Shown: positions 24,001 to 28,572 of the stretch, piece by piece
How the letters are laid out: every line of letters begins with the position of its first letter
Numbering within the stretch: position 1 is the first letter of the stretch
Assembly (NCBI GenBank): GCA_002427745.1
Contig: DIYF01000185.1
Location: forward strand, 1-30,197
Length of the DNA: 30,197 nucleotides
DNA from: Roseivirga sp. UBA6061
GTDB taxonomy: Bacteria > Bacteroidota > Bacteroidia > Cytophagales > Cyclobacteriaceae
Direction of reading: 5' to 3'
The notes under the pieces: model-generated
Database searches by the model: none
The model's input: the letters and a program-made list of their open reading frames with translations, nothing else
What the model was told of the DNA's origin: nothing
Program-made: the position numbers and the translations under genes

Positions 24001-26924
24001 CGGGCGTATTGATAACAGCAGGTGCAATGATAGAAGGCGTGTTTACGGCTACTATCACCTTTGATGAGTCCGTGACTGGTTTTGAAGTGGCTGATATCAC
24101 TGTAGGCAATGGTAACGCGAGTAATCTCTCTGGTACGGGAGCTAATTATACTGCAGATATTACCCCAACCACTGATGGAGATGTCACCCTGGATATTGCT
24201 GCCGCGGTAGCGCAGGATGCTGCTGAAAATGATAATACGGTAGCTGATCAGTTAACCGTATCAGCAGACCTTACGGCTCCTGGCGTAACGATTGTAGCGG
24301 ACGCTTTGGTCAACGGAGTCTTTACAGCTACTATCACTTTCGATGAGTCGGTAACAGGCTTTGAGCTGTCGGACATTGTAGTAGGCAATGGTAACGCGAG
24401 TAACCTCTCTGGTTCAGGTGCTGATTATACAGTAGATATTTCCCCAACCACTGATGGAGATGTTACCCTGGATATAGCTGCTGCGGTAGCGCAGGACGCT
24501 GCTGAAAATGACAATACAGTAGCAGATCAGTTAACCGTGTCAGCAGACCTTACAGCTCCTGGCGTAGCGATCAGTGCAGACGCTTTGATCAACGGAGTCT
24601 TTACGGCTACCATCACCTTTGATGAGTCGGTGACTGATTTTGAACTAGCTGACATCATTGTCGGGAATGGCACAGCTGCCAACCTGTCGGGCACAGGTGC
24701 GGTCTACACAGTAGAAATTACACCGGTTGCCGGAGGAGAGGTAACCCTGGACATCCCTGCTGACGTGGTGCAGGACATGGCAGAAAATGGCAATACGGCA
24801 GCGACTCAGTTGAGTGTTGAAACGGATACTACCGCTCCGGACGCTCCTGAAATTACCGGTATCAGCGATGATACAGGCCGTAGTGACAGCGATGGTATTA
24901 CCAGCGATAAACGTATTATCATCCGGGGTACGGCCGAGCCTGAAGCAGAGGTGGAAATTTTCAGCCAGTTCGGACTTTTCAGTAGAACAAAGGCTGATGC
25001 CAATGGAGATTGGGTACTTGATAATACCCATCAGGATCTGTTTGAAATTGTAGTGAATCTTACGGCAGAGGCAGTAGATTTAGCTGGTAACCGCAGTGCC
25101 ACCAGCGATGTGTTTGTACTTACCCCTGATTTTACCGCTCCTGCTAAGCCGGTAATTACCGGAATCAGCGATGATACGGGCAGCAGTGACAGCGATGGTA
25201 TTACCCATGATAAACGTATTACCATCCATGGTACGGCTGAACCAAATTCAGAAGTGGAGATCTTCAGCCAGTTCGGACTTTTCAGCAGTACAAGGGCTGA
25301 TACCAATGGTGACTGGATACTGGACAATACCCATCAGGACCTGTTTGAAATTGTAGTGAACCTTACAGCAGAGGCCATTGACTTAGCCGGTAACCGCAGT
25401 GCTACCAGCGATGTATTTGTACTCACTCCTGACTTTACTGCCCCTGCCAAACCGGTGATCACCGGCATCAGCGATGATACGGGCAGCAGTGACAGCGATG
25501 GTGTTACAAGTGATAAGCGCATTACCATCCATGGTACAGCGGAGCCGGGTTCCAGGGTAGAAATCTTCAGTCAGTTTGGTCTTTTCAACAGCACGCAGGC
25601 TGATGTCAATGGAGACTGGGTGCTGGACAATACCCATCAGAATCTGTTTGAGATAATGGTAAACCTTACCGCTAAGGCCATTGATGTAGCCGGTAACCGC
25701 AGTGCTACCAGCGATGTATTTGTACTCACTCCTGATTTTACGGCTCCTGCCAAACCCCTCATTACAGGCATCAGCGATGACACCGGCATCAGCGATAGTG
25801 ATGGTATAACCAGTGATAAGCGCATAATGATCATGGGTACAGCCGAACCGGGCACAAGAGTAGAGATCTTCAGCCAGTTTGGTTATTTCAACAGTGCACA
25901 GGCTGATGCTAATGGAGACTGGGTACTGGATAATACCCACCAGGATCTGTTTGAAATAGGAGTAAACCTCACCGCCCAGGCAATCGATATAGCGGGTAAT
26001 CGCAGCGCTACCAGCGATGTATTTGTACTCACTCCTGATTTTACCGCTCCGGCCAAACCAATAATCACGGGCATCAGCGATGATACAGGCAGTAGTGATA
26101 GCGATGGTATTACCAGGGATAAACGCATTACTATCCACGGTACAGCCGAACCGGGTTCGAAGGTTGAAATCTTTAGTCAGTTTGGTTATTTCAACAGCGC
26201 GCAGGCTGACGTGAATGGTGACTGGGTGCTTGATAATACCCACCAGGATCTGTTTGAAATAGGAGTCAATCTCACTGCCGAAGCAGTTGATTTAGCGGGT
26301 AACCGCAGTGTGACAAGTGATGTTTTCGTGCTTACTCCTGACTTTACTGATCCGGATGTTGCTATCTCAGTAGAAAGCAGTGCGGCAGAAGTCTATACCA
26401 TTTCGGCTGTATTTAGTGAAGAGGTGAGTGGCCTGAAGCTGGATGAGGTAACGGTTACCGGTGGAACGGCCAGTGAGTTGACACAGCAGAATGCTACCAC
26501 GTACACTTTCCTTGTTACATCGTCAGGCGGGGTAACGGATGTGGCCATTAATGCCGGTGCTGCTCAGGATGTAGCCGGTAATAGCAGCACAGCATCAAAT
26601 CAGCTCACGTTGAATGCCAGTCCGGTTGCTGGTGGGGAAGCCCTCATTAACAGTGTAGACTTCGTTGAGCCTGAAAAAATCCCGAGTGTCAATGTTTACC
26701 CCAATCCTGCCAGTAAATGGCTCACCATCGACCTGTCAGAGGTCAATGCTGAATCAGTAGATGTCGCTATTGTGAGTCTCTCTGGTAAAAGTGTCTTCGG
26801 AACCGAAGACTTCGGGAAGCAGGAGTTAAAGGTAGACGTATCGGGTTATGACAATGGTTTGTATCTGGTACTCATTTCTACCGGCACAAATGTGCTGAAG
26901 AAGAAGGTACTGGTGAAAAAATAG
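15051..26924 (+). CDS. Giant T9SS-exported multi-Ig protein with NHL propeller (3957 residues)
   Basis: Residues 1-20 are a signal peptide ending in LSAQ. Residues 34-253 are two degenerate Ig-like units. Residues 254-2125 hold about 20 Ig-like units of some 93 residues (typical TATITFDESVTGFELADI and DAAGN), resembling the bacterial Ig-like Big_12 group. A cadherin/PIG-like domain begins at 2126, is interrupted by a six-bladed NHL propeller (2175-2474), and resumes to about 2515. Two other beta domains (2518-2786), five more Ig units (2787-3261), five 101-residue repeats (3262-3766), one last Ig unit (3767-3857) and a T9SS type A sorting domain (3880-3957, starting VNVYPNPASKWLTIDL) follow. 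Proteins of this build are exported by the type IX system and serve as adhesins or matrix components; which applies here is unknown. No enzymatic domain is visible. Confidence 0.95.
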   Translation: MKKMVLTLSAFLMVLNLSAQSFKTSLPQDTPNPAFLATTNHESELAVTITYSSDLFVNEDGELTVTITLSEDSNDFEASDLNFSSASLVSFSGSGSVYEAVIKPWSLDFNWDGISGDAGIAVYAGTLTGATSGASNYRADLLLRTALFNDTYWTRGTPEVTLGQNRGSRDPAKIYYVWRYPKSGLRESKLGFNASDATVTNGYISNVRSTGNGYEITVVPTHPGEVRVTIEGGQLDNSNYSNVLGGTFYWNSTAPGVEIITDAPDLTSEPFTATFNFSESVSGFSFSDITVSNASLSNLSGSGDTYTVDVTPTATGEVTLQLGEATVTDNNGNGNFVSEEISVSYDADAPTVNISAATAVNATFTANITFDEEVTGFELADISLTNATAANFTGSGANYTVDITPVASGDITIDIAAAAAQDAAGNESTVASQVTVIADVTAPGVAISADALVNGAFSTTITFSEEVTGFELSDIVVVNGTASNLLGSGANYTADVTPATDGDVTINIAADVVQDIAGNNNTVADEVTVSADLTAPGVSISATALVNGVFTATITFDESVSGFELADITLGNGSASNLSGSDDNYTVDITPTTDGDITIDIAASAAQDAAGNGNTVASQVTVEADLTAPGVNISAATIVNAAFTATITFDEEVTGFELADIVLTNGTASNFSGSDDTYTVDITPVTDGDVTIDIPAAAAQDDAGNNNTAADQVTVLADFTAPEVVISSNSLVNGTFTATITFSEEVAGFELSDISVVNGTASNLLGSGADYTADITLDGDADVTINIAANTAKDAAANDNTAADQVTVMVDLTTPAVSISADALVNGVFTATITFDESVSGFELADISLSNATASNFSGSGAAYTVDITPVTDGDVTVNIAASAAQDAAGNGNTVADQATIQADLTAPTATITADAYVFNDFNVTVAFDESVTSFDVTDITITNGTLSNFAGSGDTYTFDIALVNEGEITIDIAAGAANDAATNENPAAQKVINYDATQPTVAITADDYVNGVFTASVTFSEGVNGFELADLVVTNATTANLSGSGADYTIDVTPTAEGAITLDIAAGVAADAAGNDNTVATQKSTEADFTAPTARIVAVQDLAWNNDEQNASVTFSEDVLGFTADDVIITNGNLVSMTYKSHLGLYFLTIQPTAEGVLTIDVAADVATDEAGNGNLVVEQKAIPTDFTAPVVTISSPEGTASNLDVIPISFNAAEDIYVDYPEDIVVTNGILTHDDEYENFFLEPAGEGTVTMTVPVHAISDDALNELTSPLNFSIISDQTAPTFTFDALGDTYWEEGSNSLELEFSEAITGLTADDFTVSNGTLDALTAGTGNIWTLTITPAGEGSVDVTLSAGAVTDQVDLANEEGSFSIIADYANPSTAITTPDTRVNGVFQITVEFSEPVTGFEVADIDCRRCVASNATGSGAIYTVDITPNDGESSVRPQVLAGKVTDLVGRTNTASNRATYHTDYIAPFAGSISVPDYANGTFTATITFNEEIERFDLSDIVTTNASVSNLSGSGTEYTVDITPVTDGIVTIDLPEGMWQDIAGNDNLAATQRTVMADFIAPGVAISSDDHVNGTFTATLTFDEAVTGLELSEVAVSNGKATKLTGSGTNYTVTISPTNEGELTIDLSAGVAVDVAGNENTAATQAIAQVDFTAPLFTLSFPEVAIGPFTATITFTEPVTGFELSDLTTTNANLSNLLGSDAVYTVDVVPTQENFMFLNLSSGKVFDLAGNGNSETINQYIPVDFTAPAVAIAVPAITNGTFGATFTFSEEVVGFESSDVTLTNATIANFTGDGTTFTADITPVSEGNITLDIAAAVAQDIGGNINLAADQKTVSADLTAPGVTITVDDPVLDGATVTITFDEAVTGFELSDIVIGNGTASNLLGSDANYTFDLRVTATDDLTIDIAEGVALDGAGNGNLAAEQKVVSAQVIIPEVGITAPSLTNGAFEATITFSELIGEFDVSDIVVGNGNASALAGDGTVYTVQITPVTDGNVTIDIPANVVVDIDNNGNTAAEQSTTLVDVTEPAVTITGSDVTDHTITYTFTFSEEVTGFELADLTVENGALSNFSGSVDTYAIDVAGDGSGLMKLSLAAAAVQDLAGNGNEEISVENDLDYELAPVFISTPTTSIDNSSTSYYSYAIEVTDDNGDDIDLTAPVLPGWLSLDNIYTVSTAYTSNRLRGIAVDSKGNIFTTDVTNDVIYKFDTEGNQTVFAGTKAGFKDGTGTDASFNLPFRMAIDGEDNLYVADQNNRTIRKITPSGVVSTLAGSNTFGAEDGTGTDARFNSIGDITVDNNTGNVYVITQYSNVAALRQTSPEGVVTTLTSSADGEGIAVDSEGNLFYMNDSFQLIKRDVSGNEAVLAGEGVERNSLALQYIDGTGTDALFDDIYGMEVDSDGNLYLSDYGLLRRVSPEGVVTTLAGKVNSKGNTDGAGTNARFQSQFDIAVVSAEEIYVGDDFNNRIRRVIGQPALLGRPNVSAGNYEVTLEATDGVTEPTSQAFTIAVADIAAEIQSIEILPIEQPDFVYVDFGNVLFEGFPVQYAMTYNKEVFVTGEPYIELSLAGERLTYKSGSGSDRLIFEWTATADLNDSKEISYAGTDALKLNGGSIKDLNGVDMPLVLDDSFDSFFRMSKWTVKSITTTATDGTYGIGDELEFIVEFESDSELLSIDPTYDYATVILNIENDNNEYFNQYENDYEDGLEPNQVRIRVVVEEGDHSADLDFVRYEEDGYYSNRGGAAYLYNYSYTDDYDFEFDDVFEFTNPDLNHSIAAVKDIVIDGIRPTVDISFDNSFGTSFVATLTFSEDISDLELSDLVVSNGIASNLSGSGKVYTVDIVPSTTGAVTLDMGADLVMDIAGNGNVVANQAVTLAVSDSDNFNTTLTAVYELDNAGYINAENGGTATIVFDKDVTGFEQSDIVTTNLNITSFVAISGSEYQVDFEAVAEGPASMDIPAHVATDGAAGNGAAVQLSMMADFTGPGVLITAGAMIEGVFTATITFDESVTGFEVADITVGNGNASNLSGTGANYTADITPTTDGDVTLDIAAAVAQDAAENDNTVADQLTVSADLTAPGVTIVADALVNGVFTATITFDESVTGFELSDIVVGNGNASNLSGSGADYTVDISPTTDGDVTLDIAAAVAQDAAENDNTVADQLTVSADLTAPGVAISADALINGVFTATITFDESVTDFELADIIVGNGTAANLSGTGAVYTVEITPVAGGEVTLDIPADVVQDMAENGNTAATQLSVETDTTAPDAPEITGISDDTGRSDSDGITSDKRIIIRGTAEPEAEVEIFSQFGLFSRTKADANGDWVLDNTHQDLFEIVVNLTAEAVDLAGNRSATSDVFVLTPDFTAPAKPVITGISDDTGSSDSDGITHDKRITIHGTAEPNSEVEIFSQFGLFSSTRADTNGDWILDNTHQDLFEIVVNLTAEAIDLAGNRSATSDVFVLTPDFTAPAKPVITGISDDTGSSDSDGVTSDKRITIHGTAEPGSRVEIFSQFGLFNSTQADVNGDWVLDNTHQNLFEIMVNLTAKAIDVAGNRSATSDVFVLTPDFTAPAKPLITGISDDTGISDSDGITSDKRIMIMGTAEPGTRVEIFSQFGYFNSAQADANGDWVLDNTHQDLFEIGVNLTAQAIDIAGNRSATSDVFVLTPDFTAPAKPIITGISDDTGSSDSDGITRDKRITIHGTAEPGSKVEIFSQFGYFNSAQADVNGDWVLDNTHQDLFEIGVNLTAEAVDLAGNRSVTSDVFVLTPDFTDPDVAISVESSAAEVYTISAVFSEEVSGLKLDEVTVTGGTASELTQQNATTYTFLVTSSGGVTDVAINAGAAQDVAGNSSTASNQLTLNASPVAGGEALINSVDFVEPEKIPSVNVYPNPASKWLTIDLSEVNAESVDVAIVSLSGKSVFGTEDFGKQELKVDVSGYDNGLYLVLISTGTNVLKKKVLVKK
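15810..21425 (+). repeat. About 20 tandem Ig-like units (mostly 279 bp) within the giant gene
   Basis: Unit starts at 15810, 16095, 16374, 16653, 16932, 17211, 17490 and 17769 show an exact 279-bp period from the second unit onward. Later units drift by a few codons. Each unit begins with an APxVxIS-like segment and ends near TVSADLT. Units 10-13 are the most diverged. Unit 13 contains the CxxC of residues 1415-1418. Confidence 0.9.
21573..22472 (+). other. NHL-type beta-propeller domain inserted in the giant protein
   Basis: Residues 2175-2474 contain six blades, with segments such as LRGIAVDSKGNIFTTD, FRMAIDGEDNLYVADQNNR, YGMEVDSDGNLYLSD and FDIAVVSAEEIYVGDDFNN. Blades alternate with VVTTLAG-like strands and DGTGTDARF loops. 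The flanking sequence (LPGWLSLDN before, RPNVSAGNYEVTLEATDG after) reads as the two halves of one cadherin/PIG-like Ig domain. Confidence 0.8.
23409..24833 (+). repeat. Second block of five Ig-like units in the giant gene
   Basis: These are residues 2787-3261. The last three units start at 23997, 24276 and 24555, each exactly 279 bp long. They are highly alike, for example DAAENDNTVADQLTVSADLT is repeated in two, which indicates recent duplication. Confidence 0.88.
24834..26348 (+). repeat. Five exact 303-bp (101-residue) tandem repeats in the giant gene
   Basis: Units start at 24834, 25137, 25440, 25743 and 26046 with no insertion or deletion. Each encodes ITGISDDTG, then GTAEP, VEIFSQFG, NGDWVLDNTHQ and DLAGNRSATSDVFVLTPDFT (with small variations), an Ig-like fold of the Big_13 kind. 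They are highly alike at both protein and DNA level, so they look recent or homogenised. Confidence 0.92.
26688..26921 (+). other. T9SS type A C-terminal sorting domain
   Basis: Residues 3880-3957 run from VNVYPNPASKWLTIDL through SLSGKSVFG and YDNGLYLVLISTG to the C-terminal KKKVLVKK. The YPNP start, the G.Y.. strand and the basic C-terminal strand are the features recognised by the Por/type IX secretion machinery. In the family the domain is removed when the protein is released or attached to the cell surface. Confidence 0.93.
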
Positions 26925-26943
26925 AGTGAAGAAATATCACAAA

Positions 26944-26998
26944 GGCTCAGGGTGGTGGTTGTATATGCCACAACAGGTTAATGCCACCGTCCTGAGTC
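26944..26998 (+). other. Large hairpin downstream of the giant gene
   Basis: GGCTCAGGGTGGTGG (26944-26958) pairs with CCACCGTCCTGAGTC (26984-26998) along all 15 positions if G-T wobbles are allowed. No T-tract follows directly; seven T occur at 27037-27043. It may stabilise or end the giant transcript. The rest of 26925-27051 shows nothing else that I can support. Confidence 0.45.
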
Positions 26999-27051
26999 AT
27001 GCATCAGCTACAGCTTGATGAGCTTGAGGTTTCACGTTTTTTTGATTTGAG

Positions 27052-27109
27052 TGTCCCCGCTATGTCCACAGACAGGTACTGTTCGCAAAGCATGCGGACT
27101 ATACATTTG
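27052..27109 (+). promoter_or_regulatory. Predicted promoter of response regulator 2 (site 4 of the shared element)
   Basis: TGTCCC (27052-27057) and TGTCCA (27063-27068) are 11 bp apart, and TACATTTG (TAnnTTTG) lies at 27102-27109, exactly 33 bp after the second half-site. No -33 TTTG is seen. Transcription would start near 27116, leaving an untranslated leader of about 330 nt before the ATG at 27444. Confidence 0.62.
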
Positions 27110-27115
27110 TAATAT

Positions 27116-27443
27116 CATCGAAACCCGCTTACCACAGGTTGATGAAAGTAGTGTTTCGTTTAGCCGTAAGTAGACGACTTTGGCTAACGGATTGGAAAAA
27201 AACTAAGTAAACCCGATGTACTTACGTAGGGTGTATGTGAAAGTATATATCTGTACACGTCCGACTTAGGGTTGTGTCAAAAGATCACTTGTGGTAAGTG
27301 CAGAGTCTGAAGACTCTTGGTTGAAGATGAGGCTGCTCGTAAGAGTGGCCTCTATCATTTTGTACAGAGTTGTTCTGACTGCTGAACTGCCGCATGCGGA
27401 TGTCGCTGTCGAATGGATATATTTTTCTATCTTAAACAGAGCT
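27116..27443 (+). other. Long structured 5' leader of response regulator 2
   Basis: This region holds no supported gene but has clear hairpins: TTAGCC/GGCTAA with inner AAGT/ACTT (27160-27187); CACTT/AAGTG (27286-27300); AGAGT/ACTCT (27302-27317); and GAGGC-TG-CTC around a GTAA loop (27329-27352). A palindrome CCGCATGCGG lies near 27392. No intrinsic terminator is seen inside it. I do not recognise a known riboswitch. The role, such as translational control, is inferred only from the length and the stems. Confidence 0.4.
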
Positions 27444-28370
27444 ATGATGACTGAAACCACAAGTGTAAACAAGAAAATCCTCGTAGTTGATGATGACCCT
27501 TCCAACCTGGAGGTAATTCTCGACTTTGTAGCTGGTACCAACCAGGAGATTATTTATGCCCCCAATGCGAATACCGGGCTGGAGCTTGTGAAATCAGAAT
27601 GCCCCGATTTGGTGATCATGGACTGGGAAATGCCGGTAATGAATGGTATTGAGGCCATCAGGCTGCTCAAGGCCGATCCGGAAACTGAAGAAATTCCTGT
27701 GATTGTAGCCACCGGGGTGATGACACAGTCAAGAGATTTAAGCCAGGCGCTTGAAGTAGGGGCCGTGGATTTTTTGCGTAAGCCCTTCGACCCGGTAGAA
27801 TTCAGAGCCCGCCTCAGTGCTACATTGCGATTAAGTGAGTCTTATCGCGAGATCAAAAGAAAGAACGAAGAAATAAGCAAGCAGCGCGATCAGATCATAG
27901 AACTGAGTACGCGTGAGAAACAGCTGCTTGAGCAGCAGCTGGAAGGAAAAGAGAGAGAACTGAGCTCTTCGGCTCTTTTCGATTTTCAGAAAAACGAACT
28001 GCTCAATAACCTGCTGAAAGAGCTGGAAAGGTTGGACATAGTAACCAACCGTATGTATGCTCCTGATATCAAGAAGATCTCGCGTCAGATCAAAGGCGCT
28101 TCAGACCTGGATAAGAGCTGGAATAACTTTAAGCTTCATTTCGATGAGGTGCATCCGCACTTCTTTGATATAGTGAATAAAAAATTCCCGGGACTGACCA
28201 ATAATGAGCAGCGCACCTGCGCCTATCTCCGCATAGGCCTGGGAAACAAAGAAATTGCATTGCTTACCAACGTGGAGAGTGGTTCTGTGAGAAAGGCCCT
28301 GACACGTCTGAAGAAGAAACTGGGCCTGCCTCCTGAGCAGGATCTGCGGGAGTATGTTAAGTCGTTGTAA
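27444..28370 (+). CDS. Response regulator 2: receiver domain plus LuxR-like output module
   Basis: The protein has 308 residues from the ATG at 27444 (27447 is equally possible). A longer frame from 27291 exists but would translate through leader hairpins and has no counterpart in the paralogue. The receiver has DDD at 16-18, phosphoacceptor D60 in MDWEMPVMNG, T90 and K113. A coiled coil and the SWNNFKLHFDEVHPHFF plus LTNNEQRTCAYLRIGL output module follow, with the helix-turn-helix NKEIALLTNVESGSVRKAL. It is very close to response regulator 1 (identical stretches such as VATGVMTQS and GAVDFLRKPFDP). Its DNA-recognition helix is almost the same, so the two may bind the same sites. It sits between the two repeat-rich exported proteins without an adjacent kinase, which suggests it is served by the TPR kinases at 6615-14791. 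Confidence 0.93.
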   Translation: MMTETTSVNKKILVVDDDPSNLEVILDFVAGTNQEIIYAPNANTGLELVKSECPDLVIMDWEMPVMNGIEAIRLLKADPETEEIPVIVATGVMTQSRDLSQALEVGAVDFLRKPFDPVEFRARLSATLRLSESYREIKRKNEEISKQRDQIIELSTREKQLLEQQLEGKERELSSSALFDFQKNELLNNLLKELERLDIVTNRMYAPDIKKISRQIKGASDLDKSWNNFKLHFDEVHPHFFDIVNKKFPGLTNNEQRTCAYLRIGLGNKEIALLTNVESGSVRKALTRLKKKLGLPPEQDLREYVKSL

Positions 28371-28437
28371 ACGATGATTTCACCAATTCAATCTTACCCC
28401 GACTTTCAGTTTTAACGGGTTGAGATCCTGTGTTTTT

Positions 28438-28495
28438 GGTCCTCATTTTGTCTACAGTGCTGAACCTGAACGGCTTATGCCCCGGGTTAACTTTG
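28438..28495 (+). promoter_or_regulatory. Predicted promoter of the 68-residue-repeat protein gene (site 5 of the shared element)
   Basis: GGTCCT (28438-28443) and TGTCTA (28449-28454) are 11 bp apart, and TAACTTTG (TAnnTTTG) lies at 28488-28495, exactly 33 bp after the second half-site. The first half-site is the weakest of the set. The start codon is at 28573, giving a leader of about 70 nt. The gap 28371-28572 holds no other feature that I can support. Confidence 0.58.
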
Positions 28496-28572
28496 TCAAA
28501 GCACGTTAGCGTAGACAAATGACGTCCGAAAGTTGTCAGGGTCGCCCACGCTGATCTCTTAAATAGTTAACT

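Noticed and set aside
15810..26348. Regular repeats as a CRISPR or transposon array
   Set aside because: The repeats are 279 or 303 bp, in frame, and encode Ig-like domains within one open reading frame; there are no short direct repeats with unique spacers and no transposase.
27037..27043. A run of seven T as a terminator of the giant gene
   Set aside because: The nearest strong stem ends at 26998, too far away, and the sequence directly before the T run does not form a good hairpin.
27291..27443. A 51-codon N-terminal extension of response regulator 2
   Set aside because: It would be translated through several leader hairpins, has no counterpart in the paralogous regulator, and ATG codons at 27444/27447 sit right before the receiver domain.
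28512..28539. An inverted TGTCTA (TAGACA) and CGTCCG/TGTCAG pair downstream of site 5
   Set aside because: The half-sites match poorly and 33 bp downstream is the start codon rather than a promoter; probably chance, though an extra binding site cannot be excluded.
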